27,668 bases of DNA from a virus, in IMG/VR virus record IMGVR_UViG_3300031251_000089, positions 1-27,668 of that record; one strand, written 5' to 3'. Positions 1-8,426 of this stretch are shown piece after piece. Under the pieces are notes generated by a model that ran no database searches, was not told the origin of the DNA, and was given only the letters and a program-made list of their open reading frames with translations. The position numbers and the translations under genes are program-made. Every line of letters starts with the position of its first letter. Position 1 is the stretch's first letter.

Positions 1-1
1 C

Positions 2-1432
2 GAGGAGATGGAGGAGCGCGACGCGCATTATCTCTCGGTGCTCGGCACCAGAAAGCGCGCGCTCTCGCAGATCAAGCCCTCGGTCGAGCCGCCCAAGAAG
101 GGAAGCGACGCCAAGGTGCTCGAGGCCGTCGAGGAGCTTGTCGAAGATCCGGCCTTCCCCGATCTCGTCGAGGATCTCTTGGACGCGCTGGGCAAGGGCT
201 ATTCGGCCGTCGAGATCCTCTGGGGCGAGGGGGCGGAGCCCTGGAAGACACCGGTCTATGTCTGGCGCGACCCGAAATATTTCACCTTCGACTATATCTC
301 GCGCTCGGAGCTGCGCCTGGCGCGCCTCGGCACGATCGACGGCGATCCGCTCGACCCTTGGAAATTCATCGTCCACACGCCCCGCAACAAGGCGGGCATT
401 CCGATCCGTGGCGGCTTCGCGCGGCTCAACGCCTGGTCGTTCCTGCTCAAGAGTTTTTCCCTGAAGGACTGGGCGTCCTTTCTCGACGTCTTCGGCATGC
501 CGATCCGGCTCGGCAAATATCACCCCTCCGCCACGGCCGAGGACAGGCGCAAGCTTTTGCAGGCGGTCACGCAGATCGCGTCGGACGCCGCCGCCATCAT
601 CCCCGAGAGCATGGTCATCGAGCTGCTCGAGGCGAAGACAGGCGGTCCGGGAACCGTCACGCCCTTCGAGGGGCTCTGCCGTTTCCTCGACGAGCAAATG
701 TCGAAGCTCATTCTCGGGCAGACGATGACGGTCGAGAACGGCGGCTCGCTCGCGCAGGCGCAGGTGCACAATCAGATCCGCATCGACATTCTGCAGGCCG
801 ACGCGCGCCAGCTCGCGGCGACGCTCAATGCGCAATTGATCGAACCCTTCGTGCGCTTCAATTTCGGCGACGAGGCCCCGCTGCCCCGCATAATTTTCCC
901 CGTGGCGGAGCCGCAGGATGTGGCGGCGCTCTCCAATGCGCTGTCGCTCACCGTGCCGCTGGGACTGAAGGTCAAGGCCGACGAGGTGCGCGACAAGCTG
1001 GGGCTCACCGCGCCCGAGGAGGGCGACGAGGTGCTGAAGCCCCAGCCGGCCCCGGCCGGAGGGCTGAAGCCCGATCGCAACAAGGGCCTCGCCGACGCCG
1101 CCGCCAATCTGGAGCTGCTGTTCGAAAGGCTTGGCGTTGGCTGCCCGGCCTGCGGCGAGAAGAAGACGCGCCTCGAGCGCAATCAAGAGGAGCCCTCCGC
1201 CGACGCGCTTGATCGGCTCGGCGAGGAAGAGAGCGCCGATTGGGAAGAGGCGCTCGGGCCGACCGTGCAGGACGTGCTCGACGCGGCGCGCGGCGCCAAG
1301 TCTTACGACGAGTTTCAGGCGGCTTTGAACGGGCTTTACGCGACGCTCGACACGAACGCGCTGCAAAAGCGTCTCGCCATCACCGGCGCGATCGGGCGGG
1401 GTTATGGGCTGGCGAAGGGCAAGCGGGATTAG
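2..1432 (+). CDS. Mu gp29-like portal protein (DUF935), 5' end cut by window
   Basis: This is the portal that forms the DNA entry and exit ring at the head vertex in Mu-type phages. The reading frame is open to the left edge. The first visible residues (EEMEERDAHYLSVLGTRKRA) match the internal MEERDxHYxSVLGTRKRAV-type signature of DUF935, so perhaps 30-50 N-terminal residues lie outside the window and the ATG at 8 is probably not the start. Further family marks are GYSAVEILW (around residue 67), the LLKSFSLKDWASFLDVFGMPIRLGKY block (around 147-170) and SKLILGQT (around 235). A CPAC motif near residue 380 in the C-terminal tail is less usual and could be a metal knuckle. It is followed after 68 nt by gpF, the standard Mu order. 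The function call rests on family similarity recognised by eye. Confidence 0.9.
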   Translation, partial: EEMEERDAHYLSVLGTRKRALSQIKPSVEPPKKGSDAKVLEAVEELVEDPAFPDLVEDLLDALGKGYSAVEILWGEGAEPWKTPVYVWRDPKYFTFDYISRSELRLARLGTIDGDPLDPWKFIVHTPRNKAGIPIRGGFARLNAWSFLLKSFSLKDWASFLDVFGMPIRLGKYHPSATAEDRRKLLQAVTQIASDAAAIIPESMVIELLEAKTGGPGTVTPFEGLCRFLDEQMSKLILGQTMTVENGGSLAQAQVHNQIRIDILQADARQLAATLNAQLIEPFVRFNFGDEAPLPRIIFPVAEPQDVAALSNALSLTVPLGLKVKADEVRDKLGLTAPEEGDEVLKPQPAPAGGLKPDRNKGLADAAANLELLFERLGVGCPACGEKKTRLERNQEEPSADALDRLGEEESADWEEALGPTVQDVLDAARGAKSYDEFQAALNGLYATLDTNALQKRLAITGAIGRGYGLAKGKRD

Positions 1433-1438
1433 CGGGCG

Positions 1439-1484
1439 GCGAGTAGCGAATAGCTCTACTCGCTACTCGCCATTCGCTGCTCGC
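1439..1484. repeat. Heptamer inverted repeat, copy 1
   Basis: The left arm GCGAGTAGCGAATAG (1439-1453) pairs with CTACTCGCTACTCGC (1456-1470) with one G-T wobble, and further YAYTCGC-type heptamers follow to 1484. It starts 7 nt after the portal stop codon TAG, and the gap holds a degenerate heptamer. It fills most of the space before the gpF ribosome binding site. It is one of six family members in this window. Confidence 0.85.
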
Positions 1485-1500
1485 TCCCCATGGAGAGAAC

Positions 1501-2676
1501 ATGGCTGACGCCTCCGACCCCTTCGCCCCCGAGGCCTTCCAGAAACCGCCGCGCGAGGTCACGCGCTTCTTCAATGAGAAGAAGCTCGAGCCCTCCTGGC
1601 ATTGGCAGGACGTCTGGGGCGAGGAGCATGCGCACGCCTTCACCGTGGCGAAGACGGCAGGCTATGACGTGCTGGGCGACATTCGCGACGCGGTGAAGAA
1701 GGCGCTCGACGAGCGCCAGGACTTCGAGCAGTTCCGCGCCGGGCTCGAGCCCATCCTCAAATCCAAGGGGTGGTGGGGCAAAGCCTCCGCCGTCGATCCA
1801 CTCACGGGCAAAAGCCAAGAGGTGCAACTCGGCTCGGCGCGCCGCCTCAAGACGATCTATTGGGCGAATATCGAGACGGCCTATGCGGCGGGCGATTGGG
1901 AGCGCAGCTGGCGCACGCGAAAGGCGCTGCCCTATCTCGAATATCTGATCTCCACGGCCGCGCACAAAAGGCTCGAGCATCTGGCGCAGGTCGGCACGGT
2001 CGAGCCCGTCGAGAGCCCCTATTGGGACAGCTGGTATCCGCCCTCGGCCTGGGGCTGCCAATGCCGCGTGCGGCAGATCTCGCAGATGGAGGCCGAAACG
2101 CGCCCGCGCTTCGGCCAGACGCCGGAGGACTTAGGGAGCCGCGAGTTCGTCAATAAGCGCACGGGCGAGGTGCAGCGCGTGCCCAATGGAATCGATCCGG
2201 GCTGGCACACCAATCCCGGCAAGACGCGCATGAAGGCCGCCGCCGATCTTATCGGCGGCCGGCTCGACGCCATGCCCGAGGACATCCGCCGCATCGCGGC
2301 GACGGACCTCGCCGACGGCCATATGTTCCGCCTCATCGCCTCGGGGGGCTTTCCCTTCGATCCCGCCTCGCTCGATCCCGAGATGATCAATCGCGGCCAG
2401 ATCGCGCTGCCCTTCGCGAGCCTGCCGAAGAAGATCGCCAGCGAGCTGGGCTCGACGGCGCGCACGCTGCGCCTCTCGGCGAAGGACGCGGCCTCGATCG
2501 ACGCGGTGCCGGAGGATTATGCGCTCGTGCAGACGATCCTCGATCATGGGAAGGTCGCGAGCGAGGGAACAGTCGAGGCGGAGATCGACGGGGAGGTCCG
2601 GCGCTTGAAGCTGCGCGTCGAGGCGGGCGGCGCGGCGGTCTATCTGGAGGGGATGGAAGGAGCGAGTGGCGAGTAG
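1501..2676 (+). CDS. Mu gpF-like head morphogenesis protein with C-terminal PBECR-like domain
   Basis: This is a minor head protein of the Mu gpF / SPP1 gp7 family, needed for head assembly and probably bound to the portal. The N-terminal 230 residues show the family pattern, with the diagnostic YWDSWYPPSAWGCQCRVRQ block near residues 174-195, equivalent to the gp7 Cys-x-Cys-Arg motif. The C-terminal part (about 300-391) reads LPKKIASELGSTARTLRLS...EDYALVQTILDHG, which resembles the phage Barnase-EndoU-ColicinE5/D-RelE-like (PBECR) nuclease-fold domains often fused to gpF proteins. I cannot confirm its catalytic residues. The start is supported by GGAGAG a few bases upstream (1492-1497). The last codons (...ASGE-stop) are written in heptamer repeat copy 2, so the repeat reaches into the coding end. 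Confidence 0.88.
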   Translation: MADASDPFAPEAFQKPPREVTRFFNEKKLEPSWHWQDVWGEEHAHAFTVAKTAGYDVLGDIRDAVKKALDERQDFEQFRAGLEPILKSKGWWGKASAVDPLTGKSQEVQLGSARRLKTIYWANIETAYAAGDWERSWRTRKALPYLEYLISTAAHKRLEHLAQVGTVEPVESPYWDSWYPPSAWGCQCRVRQISQMEAETRPRFGQTPEDLGSREFVNKRTGEVQRVPNGIDPGWHTNPGKTRMKAAADLIGGRLDAMPEDIRRIAATDLADGHMFRLIASGGFPFDPASLDPEMINRGQIALPFASLPKKIASELGSTARTLRLSAKDAASIDAVPEDYALVQTILDHGKVASEGTVEAEIDGEVRRLKLRVEAGGAAVYLEGMEGASGE

Positions 2677-2702
2677 CGAATAGAGCTCTATTCGCCATTC
2701 GC
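2662..2702. repeat. Heptamer inverted repeat, copy 2
   Basis: GCGAGTG-GCGAGTA-GCGAATA is followed by GAGCTC and TATTCGC-CATTCGC. The central 20 nt (2676-2695) form a perfect palindrome, GCGAATAGAGCTCTATTCGC. The gpF stop codon TAG (2674-2676) lies inside the left arm, so this copy supplies the last residues of gpF. Confidence 0.88.
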
Positions 2703-2705
2703 AGA

Positions 2706-2725
2706 GAAGCCCCGTGACGGGCCTC
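2706..2725. terminator. Possible bidirectional terminator hairpin
   Basis: GAAGCCC (2706-2712) can pair with GGGCCTC (2719-2725) with one mismatch and a 6-nt loop, followed on the plus strand by a short TTTT (2731-2734). It sits where the plus-strand head genes meet the converging minus-strand cassette. The T tract is short and spaced away, so the call is weak. The rest of 2703-2844 shows no gene I can support. Confidence 0.3.
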
Positions 2726-2844
2726 AATCGTTTTCGACCGGCGAGTGGACGCGGCGACGCGAAAAATGCGCCGGTGGCGTTCAATGATGCTTTAACGTCG
2801 AAGCTGGAGGCGAGGGCCGCATCGCTCTTGCGCGGCGCAGCCTG

Positions 2845-2967
2845 CTAGCCACCTTCGCGGATGAATTCGACAAGGCCTGTGGTGAAGCCGATCGCCAGGG
2901 CCACGGGGAACCAGACGGGAGCAGTGACCCACCAAAAGACGCGCTGCGCGGGCTCGGGAATGTCCAT
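2845..2967 (-). CDS. Small single-pass membrane protein, 40 residues
   Basis: The reading frame begins MDIPEPAQRVFWWVTAPVWF and ends GLVEFIREGG. A strong ribosome binding site, AAGGAAGGAGA, lies a few bases upstream of the ATG. Residues 10-31 are hydrophobic and aromatic (FWW, VWF, then VALAIGF), which looks like one transmembrane helix with an amphipathic charged C-terminus. It lies 89 nt downstream of the giant spike-like gene on the same strand, so the two probably share a transcript. I do not recognise a family. A small accessory membrane protein of the cassette (holin-like, anchor, or exclusion function) is possible but unproven. Size and clean initiation support a real gene. Confidence 0.6.
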   Translation of the reverse strand: MDIPEPAQRVFWWVTAPVWFPVALAIGFTTGLVEFIREGG

Positions 2968-3056
2968 GTCTGTTCTCCTTCCTTCGGGTCACGGGCTTTC
3001 GATCAGCACGGCTTCACCATCGCCGTCCTTGGCGACGGCGCCACTCGAGTTGCTCC

Positions 3057-6000
3057 TTACGAGAAGTGTTCGACGATCTTGCCAGCCCCATTGCCGCCAG
3101 CGCCGCCAAGAGCCGGGGTTCCACCGTTTTGGACGCAGCCGGCCCCGCCGCCGGCCGCGCCAAGCGCGCCTGCTCCGCCAGCGCCCGCGGACGTGGCATG
3201 TGAGCCGCCGCCGCCGCCGCCCGAGCCCGGAGCCAAGGGGATGGCGCTGGCGTTTGTCGGTAGGTTTCCGTTGCTGCCATTAACTCCTGTTGCCCCGGCT
3301 AAGCCCCCAGCGACGGCCGCCAGCGTTGGCGGATAGATCGATCCACCCGCTCCACCCGAGAACATGCCGTTACCTGCGGAGATGCCGCCGCCCGCGCCGC
3401 CGCCCGACGCCGCAAGCGCACCGCCAACCACCGCGCCGTTCGGCCCTACAGCTCCGTTTGCGCCGCCAGCCCCGGATGTCGGTTGGTTGGGCATTGTCGC
3501 AGCCGCGCCGAAGGTGCCGGAGCCTCCCGCAATACCAAAGATTCCGCCAGCGATCCCTCCTGTCGCGCTCGTCGCGTTTCCGCCAGCGCCCTGAGTGCCG
3601 GCGCTTCCGCCGCCGCCAGAGTTGCCCGCTAACTGCCCACCGGCACCGCCTCCTCCTGGACCCGCCCACAGATAGTAAGTCGTTCCGTTCCAGAGATAGC
3701 TCGCCTGTCCTCCACCGCCGTTTCCGCCGGCAGAGCTAGATCCCGTCGCTGCCGCGCCAGCCGCGCCGCCAGCGCCGATATATACAGACAGGGTTCCGGT
3801 AAGCGCGGAAACCTGCATCTCTGCGGCCTTCACAAAAGAAGCGCCGCCGCCAGAGCCGCCAGAACATGCGTTGCTTGTGGCCTGCTCTGCACCACCGCCG
3901 CCACCGCCACCACCACCGAGCAAGAAGACTTCAATCCACTTTGCGCCGACGCTCGCCGTGTAAGTGACAGGAGAGCCGGTATAGGAATAGCTGATAATGT
4001 TCGTCGCGGTTGGCGCGGAGGGCGCTCCACCATCGGACATGCAGTTATGCGTGGCGTCATATCCCAGCGCGTCGCCATTCGTGATCGAGCCGCAGAGCGG
4101 CGGCATGAACTGACCGTTCGCACCAACCGCGCCGCCAGGAAACGCGATCGCGTTACTCGTCGAGCCGCCGATCAGGTTGATCGGTGTGCTGGTGAGCGTG
4201 ATGTTTGCCGGCGTCGCGAAATTTGCAGCCAGCGTATAGCCATTTCCCGTCGTTCCCGAGAGTTGCGACGTGAACAAGAGCGTCGATCCGTCGACGGCGT
4301 AGCTCATCTTGGCGGTGAGCGTGGATGTCGAGATATTCCACGCGTTCACGGCGTTCTGTAGGGTCGCCGCAAGCGTCGCGCCGATCTGCACTTGGAACGT
4401 CGTTGTGACGGTGCTCTTGAACGTCCAGACGTCACCGTCGAGCGTGATCGTATCTCCGTCGGCCGGCTGCCCGGAGAGGGTCGCGCCGCGCCAAGCGTGG
4501 ACGCCGTTGCCGATGAACCCGTGCAGGCCCCAGAGTATTCCGGCAGGGTCAAGAGCAATAGGAGACGCCGCATAGGGGAGCGTTTGTGCGTTAAACAGAT
4601 TCACCCAGCTCTCGTTGCCGCCGGCGACGGGAGCGACTTCAGCCCATTCGTCTCCCGGCATGCCGTTGCCGAATAGCAGCGCGTCAGTCGAATCAAAGGA
4701 CGCGTTGGCCGCGCCCGCATTGAGCGTGACGACCGGATTGCCTGCGGTATCCAGACCGACGAGCAGCGCGTCGGGGCTCCCTGGATAGGTTCCCGAGGAA
4801 GCAGCAGCGGCGGGAGCAGCTAGCGTGACGACGAGAGTTCCTGTGTCACAGGATGTCACGCCGGCGATGAACGTCGATGACGTGTAGTCGTAGATATTAC
4901 TTCCCGCCGTGACGCCGGTGCAGGACGCGACTGCAATAGTCGAGGCTCCAGACGCCCATGACGCCGTCGCCGCAACAGAGGCCGGCGTCGTGCAGGACTT
5001 AACTGCGCCAAGCCATTTCGAGTTCTTCGAATCGTAGGCGTTGTTGCCGGCCGCGACGCCCGTGCAGGACGCTACGGAGATCTGCGTTGTCGCCGAGGCC
5101 CAGGCCGCTACCGCCGCAACAGAGGTCGGCGTCGTCGACGTCGGTGCGCCGGTCGACTTGTTGATGTGGATCTCGTGGCCGCCCTTTGGCTCTCCGATCG
5201 AGAAGCCGAAGTTGAAGCTCGGAATGGCGGTGTTCGCGACGCCGAAGCCCGCGTCAGAGCGGCCGACCCAGCCGAGAGCCGGCGACGATATCCAGGGAAG
5301 CGTGTAATTACTGCTGTTACTCTGCGTGATCGCGCCACGCGACGGGTCGTAGAGAAAGAGGAGCTGGTTCAGGCTGCTCGCGCAGCTCGAGGCGAACGCC
5401 AGGAGAAAATAGGACTGCGACTCGTTCGAGATCAAAACGCCTGGTTCCGTGCCCTGGCCGCAGAATTTCCAAGTTCCCTCAAAGAGGCCGCGTCCGATGC
5501 CGGGACCGTCTCCAGGATCAGGCGCGATAGCGGAGCCGAGATGACCCATGCCCAAGGATCCAGTCACCGCGTTAGGCGGCGTGGAGAACGGAGCATTCTG
5601 ATCCATGCACTCCCAGTCGTTGCCGGCGACGTATTCACCGACAGACCATTCGTAGTTTTGCAATCCGCAGTTGAAGATGCGCGGATAGGTGCAAACGCCA
5701 GACTCCCAGCACTCAGAAAGGCTTCCAGAATGAAGCGAGCCGACGCCGCCGAACAGCACCTGATCGACGAAATAAGAGTAGGCGAAAAAATTATCCTTAA
5801 CGACACCGCCGCCTGTGTTGTCGCCAGAGTCGAATAGACCGATGATCGTGTTTTCGGTGCCATTGTGGCTGATGTCCGAGAACACACAATTCAGCGCTGG
5901 AGCCATTGCCGAGTCGCAAGGGAAGTTGATCCCGGTTGGAAAGCCAACGACGAAATTATCGCTAACGGCGGCGTTTTGCAGAATGTCGATGCCCTGCGGA

Positions 6001-8255
6001 ATCAACCAGAGGTTCTGGGGCGTGGAGCCATCGCCGCTGAGCGCAACCGGACTATAGATATTGACCTTTGATGGATCGACAGTCGGGAGCTCGCGTGGAT
6101 CATAGAATGTGAACGTGCGCGTTGCGCCCGAGACCGTGACACCCTTAACGAGGGTTCCGAACGGGTAAGGCCCCCAGACCATGTCGCCAGGACGCAGCGC
6201 AGACAGCGGCGACGAGCCAATCGACACATTCGACGCCGTCGTCGTGGCTTTCTGCGAGAGCGTGTAATTTCCGGAGGCGTCTATAGAGAGCACCGTCGAG
6301 AAGATCGGAACAATCGGAACAATCGGCGTCGATGTGGTGCCTGCTGTGATCGTGTCGCCAACCGCGGGCAGAGACCCTTGCGAGCAGCTCGACACCGTCA
6401 TTGTGGGCGACCCACTCGTGAAGCTCGCCGTGCAGAGATTAGGTAGTTTCTCCGTCGCGGCGCTCACTCCCGCCGTCGTCACGAATTGATGCGCGAGCGC
6501 CGCAGGCAAACGCCAGACAGCCAGATTGTGCGGGCCGTAGACGACGAAGGGAGGACCGCCGGTCACGGCCTGCGGCAGCGTGTGCAACTTATCAGGTGTG
6601 CGGAGATAGTAAGCCGCGACATCCCCAGGCAGCGTCGCAGCGCCAGTATGGGCGATCGTCTCATTGACAGTGCCGATGCGCACGACGTCGCCGACCTGGA
6701 GCGAGCCAGTTTGCGTCGTGACGTGCATGACGGAGCCGTAAACGAAGGCGATTCCCGACCACGTTCTCGGCGTATAGGAGCAAGTTCCAGAGCAGGTGTA
6801 ATTCGGGTAGGTTCCGCCGCTCACTGTGCCGACGAGCGTCCCGCCAAAATCACTGCGACCATAGTAAATCGACGCGCCGACGGGAATCTTGGTTGCTTGG
6901 GAGATATCGGTCGAGACGACGAAATTCCCGCCCGAAATCGATCCTAGAAAAGCAGCGGTCGATGGCACGGTCAGCGGATGCGCGGAGTCGACGGTGAGCG
7001 TATTACTCGTCATCGGCCCCGTAACTGTCGCACCGCCCTGCGTCACGACACCCCAATCGTCCGTGATGGTGGTGTTAAGGTTGTATTTCCAACCCGTCGT
7101 CGCGATGATTCCGTCGCCCGCCGCCCAATTCTGCACGGGAATGTCGCCGATCGTGTTGGGCGCACGCGTGTTGGTGATGACCTGTGAACCGGTATAGGCG
7201 GTCGAGATCGTGCTCAGATTATTGGTGAAGCTGCCGACCGAGAAGACGCCGCAGTTACGAAAATGAGCACCGGCGACACCGTTATCCCAGGGAGAAAAGC
7301 CGCCCGTGTCGATGCGAACTCCGGTCACGCCCGCGGCGAAGGCGAGATAGACCGAGGGCGTTCTGTAGGTATTGACGCCCTCGCAATAGATTTCTCCAGC
7401 ATGCGACTCATCCAGCGTCTTCGAGAAGTAATAGACGCTCGGCGTCGCGCCGGCGACGATCGTCTGGCTCGTGTCGGTCCGACTGGCGGCTTGCGAGAGT
7501 ACGTAAGTTCCCGCGCCGCCCGCTGTGGGCGCGGAGATGATCGACGTGAAAATCGGCAGAATCGGAGTCGGCGAGGTCTGAGTCGTCAGAATGACTTCGT
7601 TCGCCGCAAGCGTTCCCGACGAACAGCCGGAAACGGTCATGATGTTCGACTGAGCGGTAAAGGACGCCGTGCAGCTCGCCTGCGAGCTGCTGCCTGGAAT
7701 GACCGGGAAATAGACGCGCTTGCCCGTCGCGCGGACGGCGTTGATATAAGGCAGAAGCGGCGCGTTATCGAAGCCGCCGCCCGCTGTGACGCAAGTCTGC
7801 ACGCCCGCGACGGGACCGCAGATGCTCGTCGCCGCGACGGCGTCGGGAGCGACGTTGGCGAGTTTCCCCGAGGTGTCCCAGCCGGCCATGTAGCCAGGCA
7901 TCGAGCCGGGGATCGCGTGGCCGACGCTGAAGAGCGCGGGGTCGGCGGTGACCAGCACATTGGTCGGCGTCGAGGTCCGCGCCCGCGCCCAGATGTGCTG
8001 CGCGCCGGTGAAATCATTGGACGCGCCGACGTTGAGATAGGTCGTGGGATCGCCGGACGGGGGCGCCGTCGGCGTCGACGGGTCGGAAACCGCGAATTGC
8101 GCCTCACCGCCGGGGAATTGATTTTGGACCGTGGCCGGCCCGGCCCCGAGATCGGTCCAGCTCCCCTGGGAGAGCGAGACCGTTGCGGCCTGCGCCGCGC
8201 CCGCTGCGAAAAGCGCCGCGATCGCCAGCGCCCAGAGCCCGTTTCTCATCCGCAT
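3057..8255 (-). CDS. Giant secreted tailspike/fibre-like protein (signal peptide, beta-helix-like body, Gly-rich C-terminus)
   Basis: The protein has 1732 residues and is encoded against the phage late operon. Residues 1-23 look like a Sec signal peptide: MRMR, a hydrophobic core ALAIAALFAAGA, then AQA before A24. Residues 160-185 (GFDNAPLLPYINAVRATGKRVYF) fit the entry to pectate-lyase-like right-handed beta-helix tailspikes. Irregular beta-rich sequence follows to about 1040. A repeated module occurs at about 195-275 and 608-685 (CTASFTxxSxxMTVSxCSxGxL). Two 48-residue tandem units follow at 1042-1137. Residues 1257-1365 (GDTITLDGDVWTFK...GTTGNGYTLA) resemble a module seen in phage tail proteins. 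Residues 1447-1725 are very Gly-rich, like adhesin tips of phage fibres. The ATG has GAGGGGAAG upstream. A tail fibre role fits the modules. The signal peptide and orientation instead suggest a secreted, lysogeny-expressed surface protein. Base use is visibly less GC-biased than in its neighbours. Confidence 0.75.
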   Translation of the reverse strand: MRMRNGLWALAIAALFAAGAAQAATVSLSQGSWTDLGAGPATVQNQFPGGEAQFAVSDPSTPTAPPSGDPTTYLNVGASNDFTGAQHIWARARTSTPTNVLVTADPALFSVGHAIPGSMPGYMAGWDTSGKLANVAPDAVAATSICGPVAGVQTCVTAGGGFDNAPLLPYINAVRATGKRVYFPVIPGSSSQASCTASFTAQSNIMTVSGCSSGTLAANEVILTTQTSPTPILPIFTSIISAPTAGGAGTYVLSQAASRTDTSQTIVAGATPSVYYFSKTLDESHAGEIYCEGVNTYRTPSVYLAFAAGVTGVRIDTGGFSPWDNGVAGAHFRNCGVFSVGSFTNNLSTISTAYTGSQVITNTRAPNTIGDIPVQNWAAGDGIIATTGWKYNLNTTITDDWGVVTQGGATVTGPMTSNTLTVDSAHPLTVPSTAAFLGSISGGNFVVSTDISQATKIPVGASIYYGRSDFGGTLVGTVSGGTYPNYTCSGTCSYTPRTWSGIAFVYGSVMHVTTQTGSLQVGDVVRIGTVNETIAHTGAATLPGDVAAYYLRTPDKLHTLPQAVTGGPPFVVYGPHNLAVWRLPAALAHQFVTTAGVSAATEKLPNLCTASFTSGSPTMTVSSCSQGSLPAVGDTITAGTTSTPIVPIVPIFSTVLSIDASGNYTLSQKATTTASNVSIGSSPLSALRPGDMVWGPYPFGTLVKGVTVSGATRTFTFYDPRELPTVDPSKVNIYSPVALSGDGSTPQNLWLIPQGIDILQNAAVSDNFVVGFPTGINFPCDSAMAPALNCVFSDISHNGTENTIIGLFDSGDNTGGGVVKDNFFAYSYFVDQVLFGGVGSLHSGSLSECWESGVCTYPRIFNCGLQNYEWSVGEYVAGNDWECMDQNAPFSTPPNAVTGSLGMGHLGSAIAPDPGDGPGIGRGLFEGTWKFCGQGTEPGVLISNESQSYFLLAFASSCASSLNQLLFLYDPSRGAITQSNSSNYTLPWISSPALGWVGRSDAGFGVANTAIPSFNFGFSIGEPKGGHEIHINKSTGAPTSTTPTSVAAVAAWASATTQISVASCTGVAAGNNAYDSKNSKWLGAVKSCTTPASVAATASWASGASTIAVASCTGVTAGSNIYDYTSSTFIAGVTSCDTGTLVVTLAAPAAAASSGTYPGSPDALLVGLDTAGNPVVTLNAGAANASFDSTDALLFGNGMPGDEWAEVAPVAGGNESWVNLFNAQTLPYAASPIALDPAGILWGLHGFIGNGVHAWRGATLSGQPADGDTITLDGDVWTFKSTVTTTFQVQIGATLAATLQNAVNAWNISTSTLTAKMSYAVDGSTLLFTSQLSGTTGNGYTLAANFATPANITLTSTPINLIGGSTSNAIAFPGGAVGANGQFMPPLCGSITNGDALGYDATHNCMSDGGAPSAPTATNIISYSYTGSPVTYTASVGAKWIEVFLLGGGGGGGGGAEQATSNACSGGSGGGASFVKAAEMQVSALTGTLSVYIGAGGAAGAAATGSSSAGGNGGGGQASYLWNGTTYYLWAGPGGGGAGGQLAGNSGGGGSAGTQGAGGNATSATGGIAGGIFGIAGGSGTFGAAATMPNQPTSGAGGANGAVGPNGAVVGGALAASGGGAGGGISAGNGMFSGGAGGSIYPPTLAAVAGGLAGATGVNGSNGNLPTNASAIPLAPGSGGGGGGSHATSAGAGGAGALGAAGGGAGCVQNGGTPALGGAGGNGAGKIVEHFS
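4845..5132 (-). repeat. Two tandem 144-nt units inside the spike-like gene
   Basis: Residues 1042-1089 and 1090-1137 of the minus-strand protein are diverged copies of one 48-residue unit. Both contain TPxSVAA, AWAS or SWAS, VASCTGV.AG, a Y-D pair and a closing SC-T. The DNA copies remain clearly alignable. This is a duplicated structural module, probably beta-rich with a Cys pair per copy. Confidence 0.75.
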
Positions 8256-8348
8256 GAGTGCTTCCCCTCGGGCGCATAGCCCGTCGTATTCGACGGACGT
8301 CCGAGAGGACGCCCGAAGGGAATGCTAGCGAAGGGCTTAGCGGGGGAT

Positions 8349-8368
8349 GTCCCGACAGCTGTCGGGAC
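8349..8368. promoter_or_regulatory. Perfect 20-bp palindrome between divergent genes
   Basis: GTCCCGACAGCTGTCGGGAC is its own reverse complement. It lies 94 bp upstream of the minus-strand spike gene start and 58 bp upstream of the chosen start of the plus-strand protease gene. It could be a dimeric operator or a hairpin. No convincing sigma-70 boxes could be placed around it. A second palindrome with the same arms lies at 20972-20987. The region 8256-8426 holds otherwise only the two ribosome binding sites. Confidence 0.6.
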
Positions 8369-8426
8369 TTTGGCGGGAGGGGAACTTTGCGACTTTGCAC
8401 CGTCCAAAACGGAGGCGCAAGCCCTC

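Noticed and set aside
2989-3056. Open frame on the minus strand between the spike-like gene and the 40-residue gene, reading SNSSGAVAKDGDGEAVLIESP then stop
   Set aside because: No ATG, GTG or TTG in frame near the ribosome-binding-site-like AAGGAG, and the frame enters the spike gene without a start. Possibly a remnant, but not supportable as a gene.
8256-8426. Sigma-70 promoter for the antisense cassette
   Set aside because: No -35/-10 pair with acceptable spacing was convincing on either strand.
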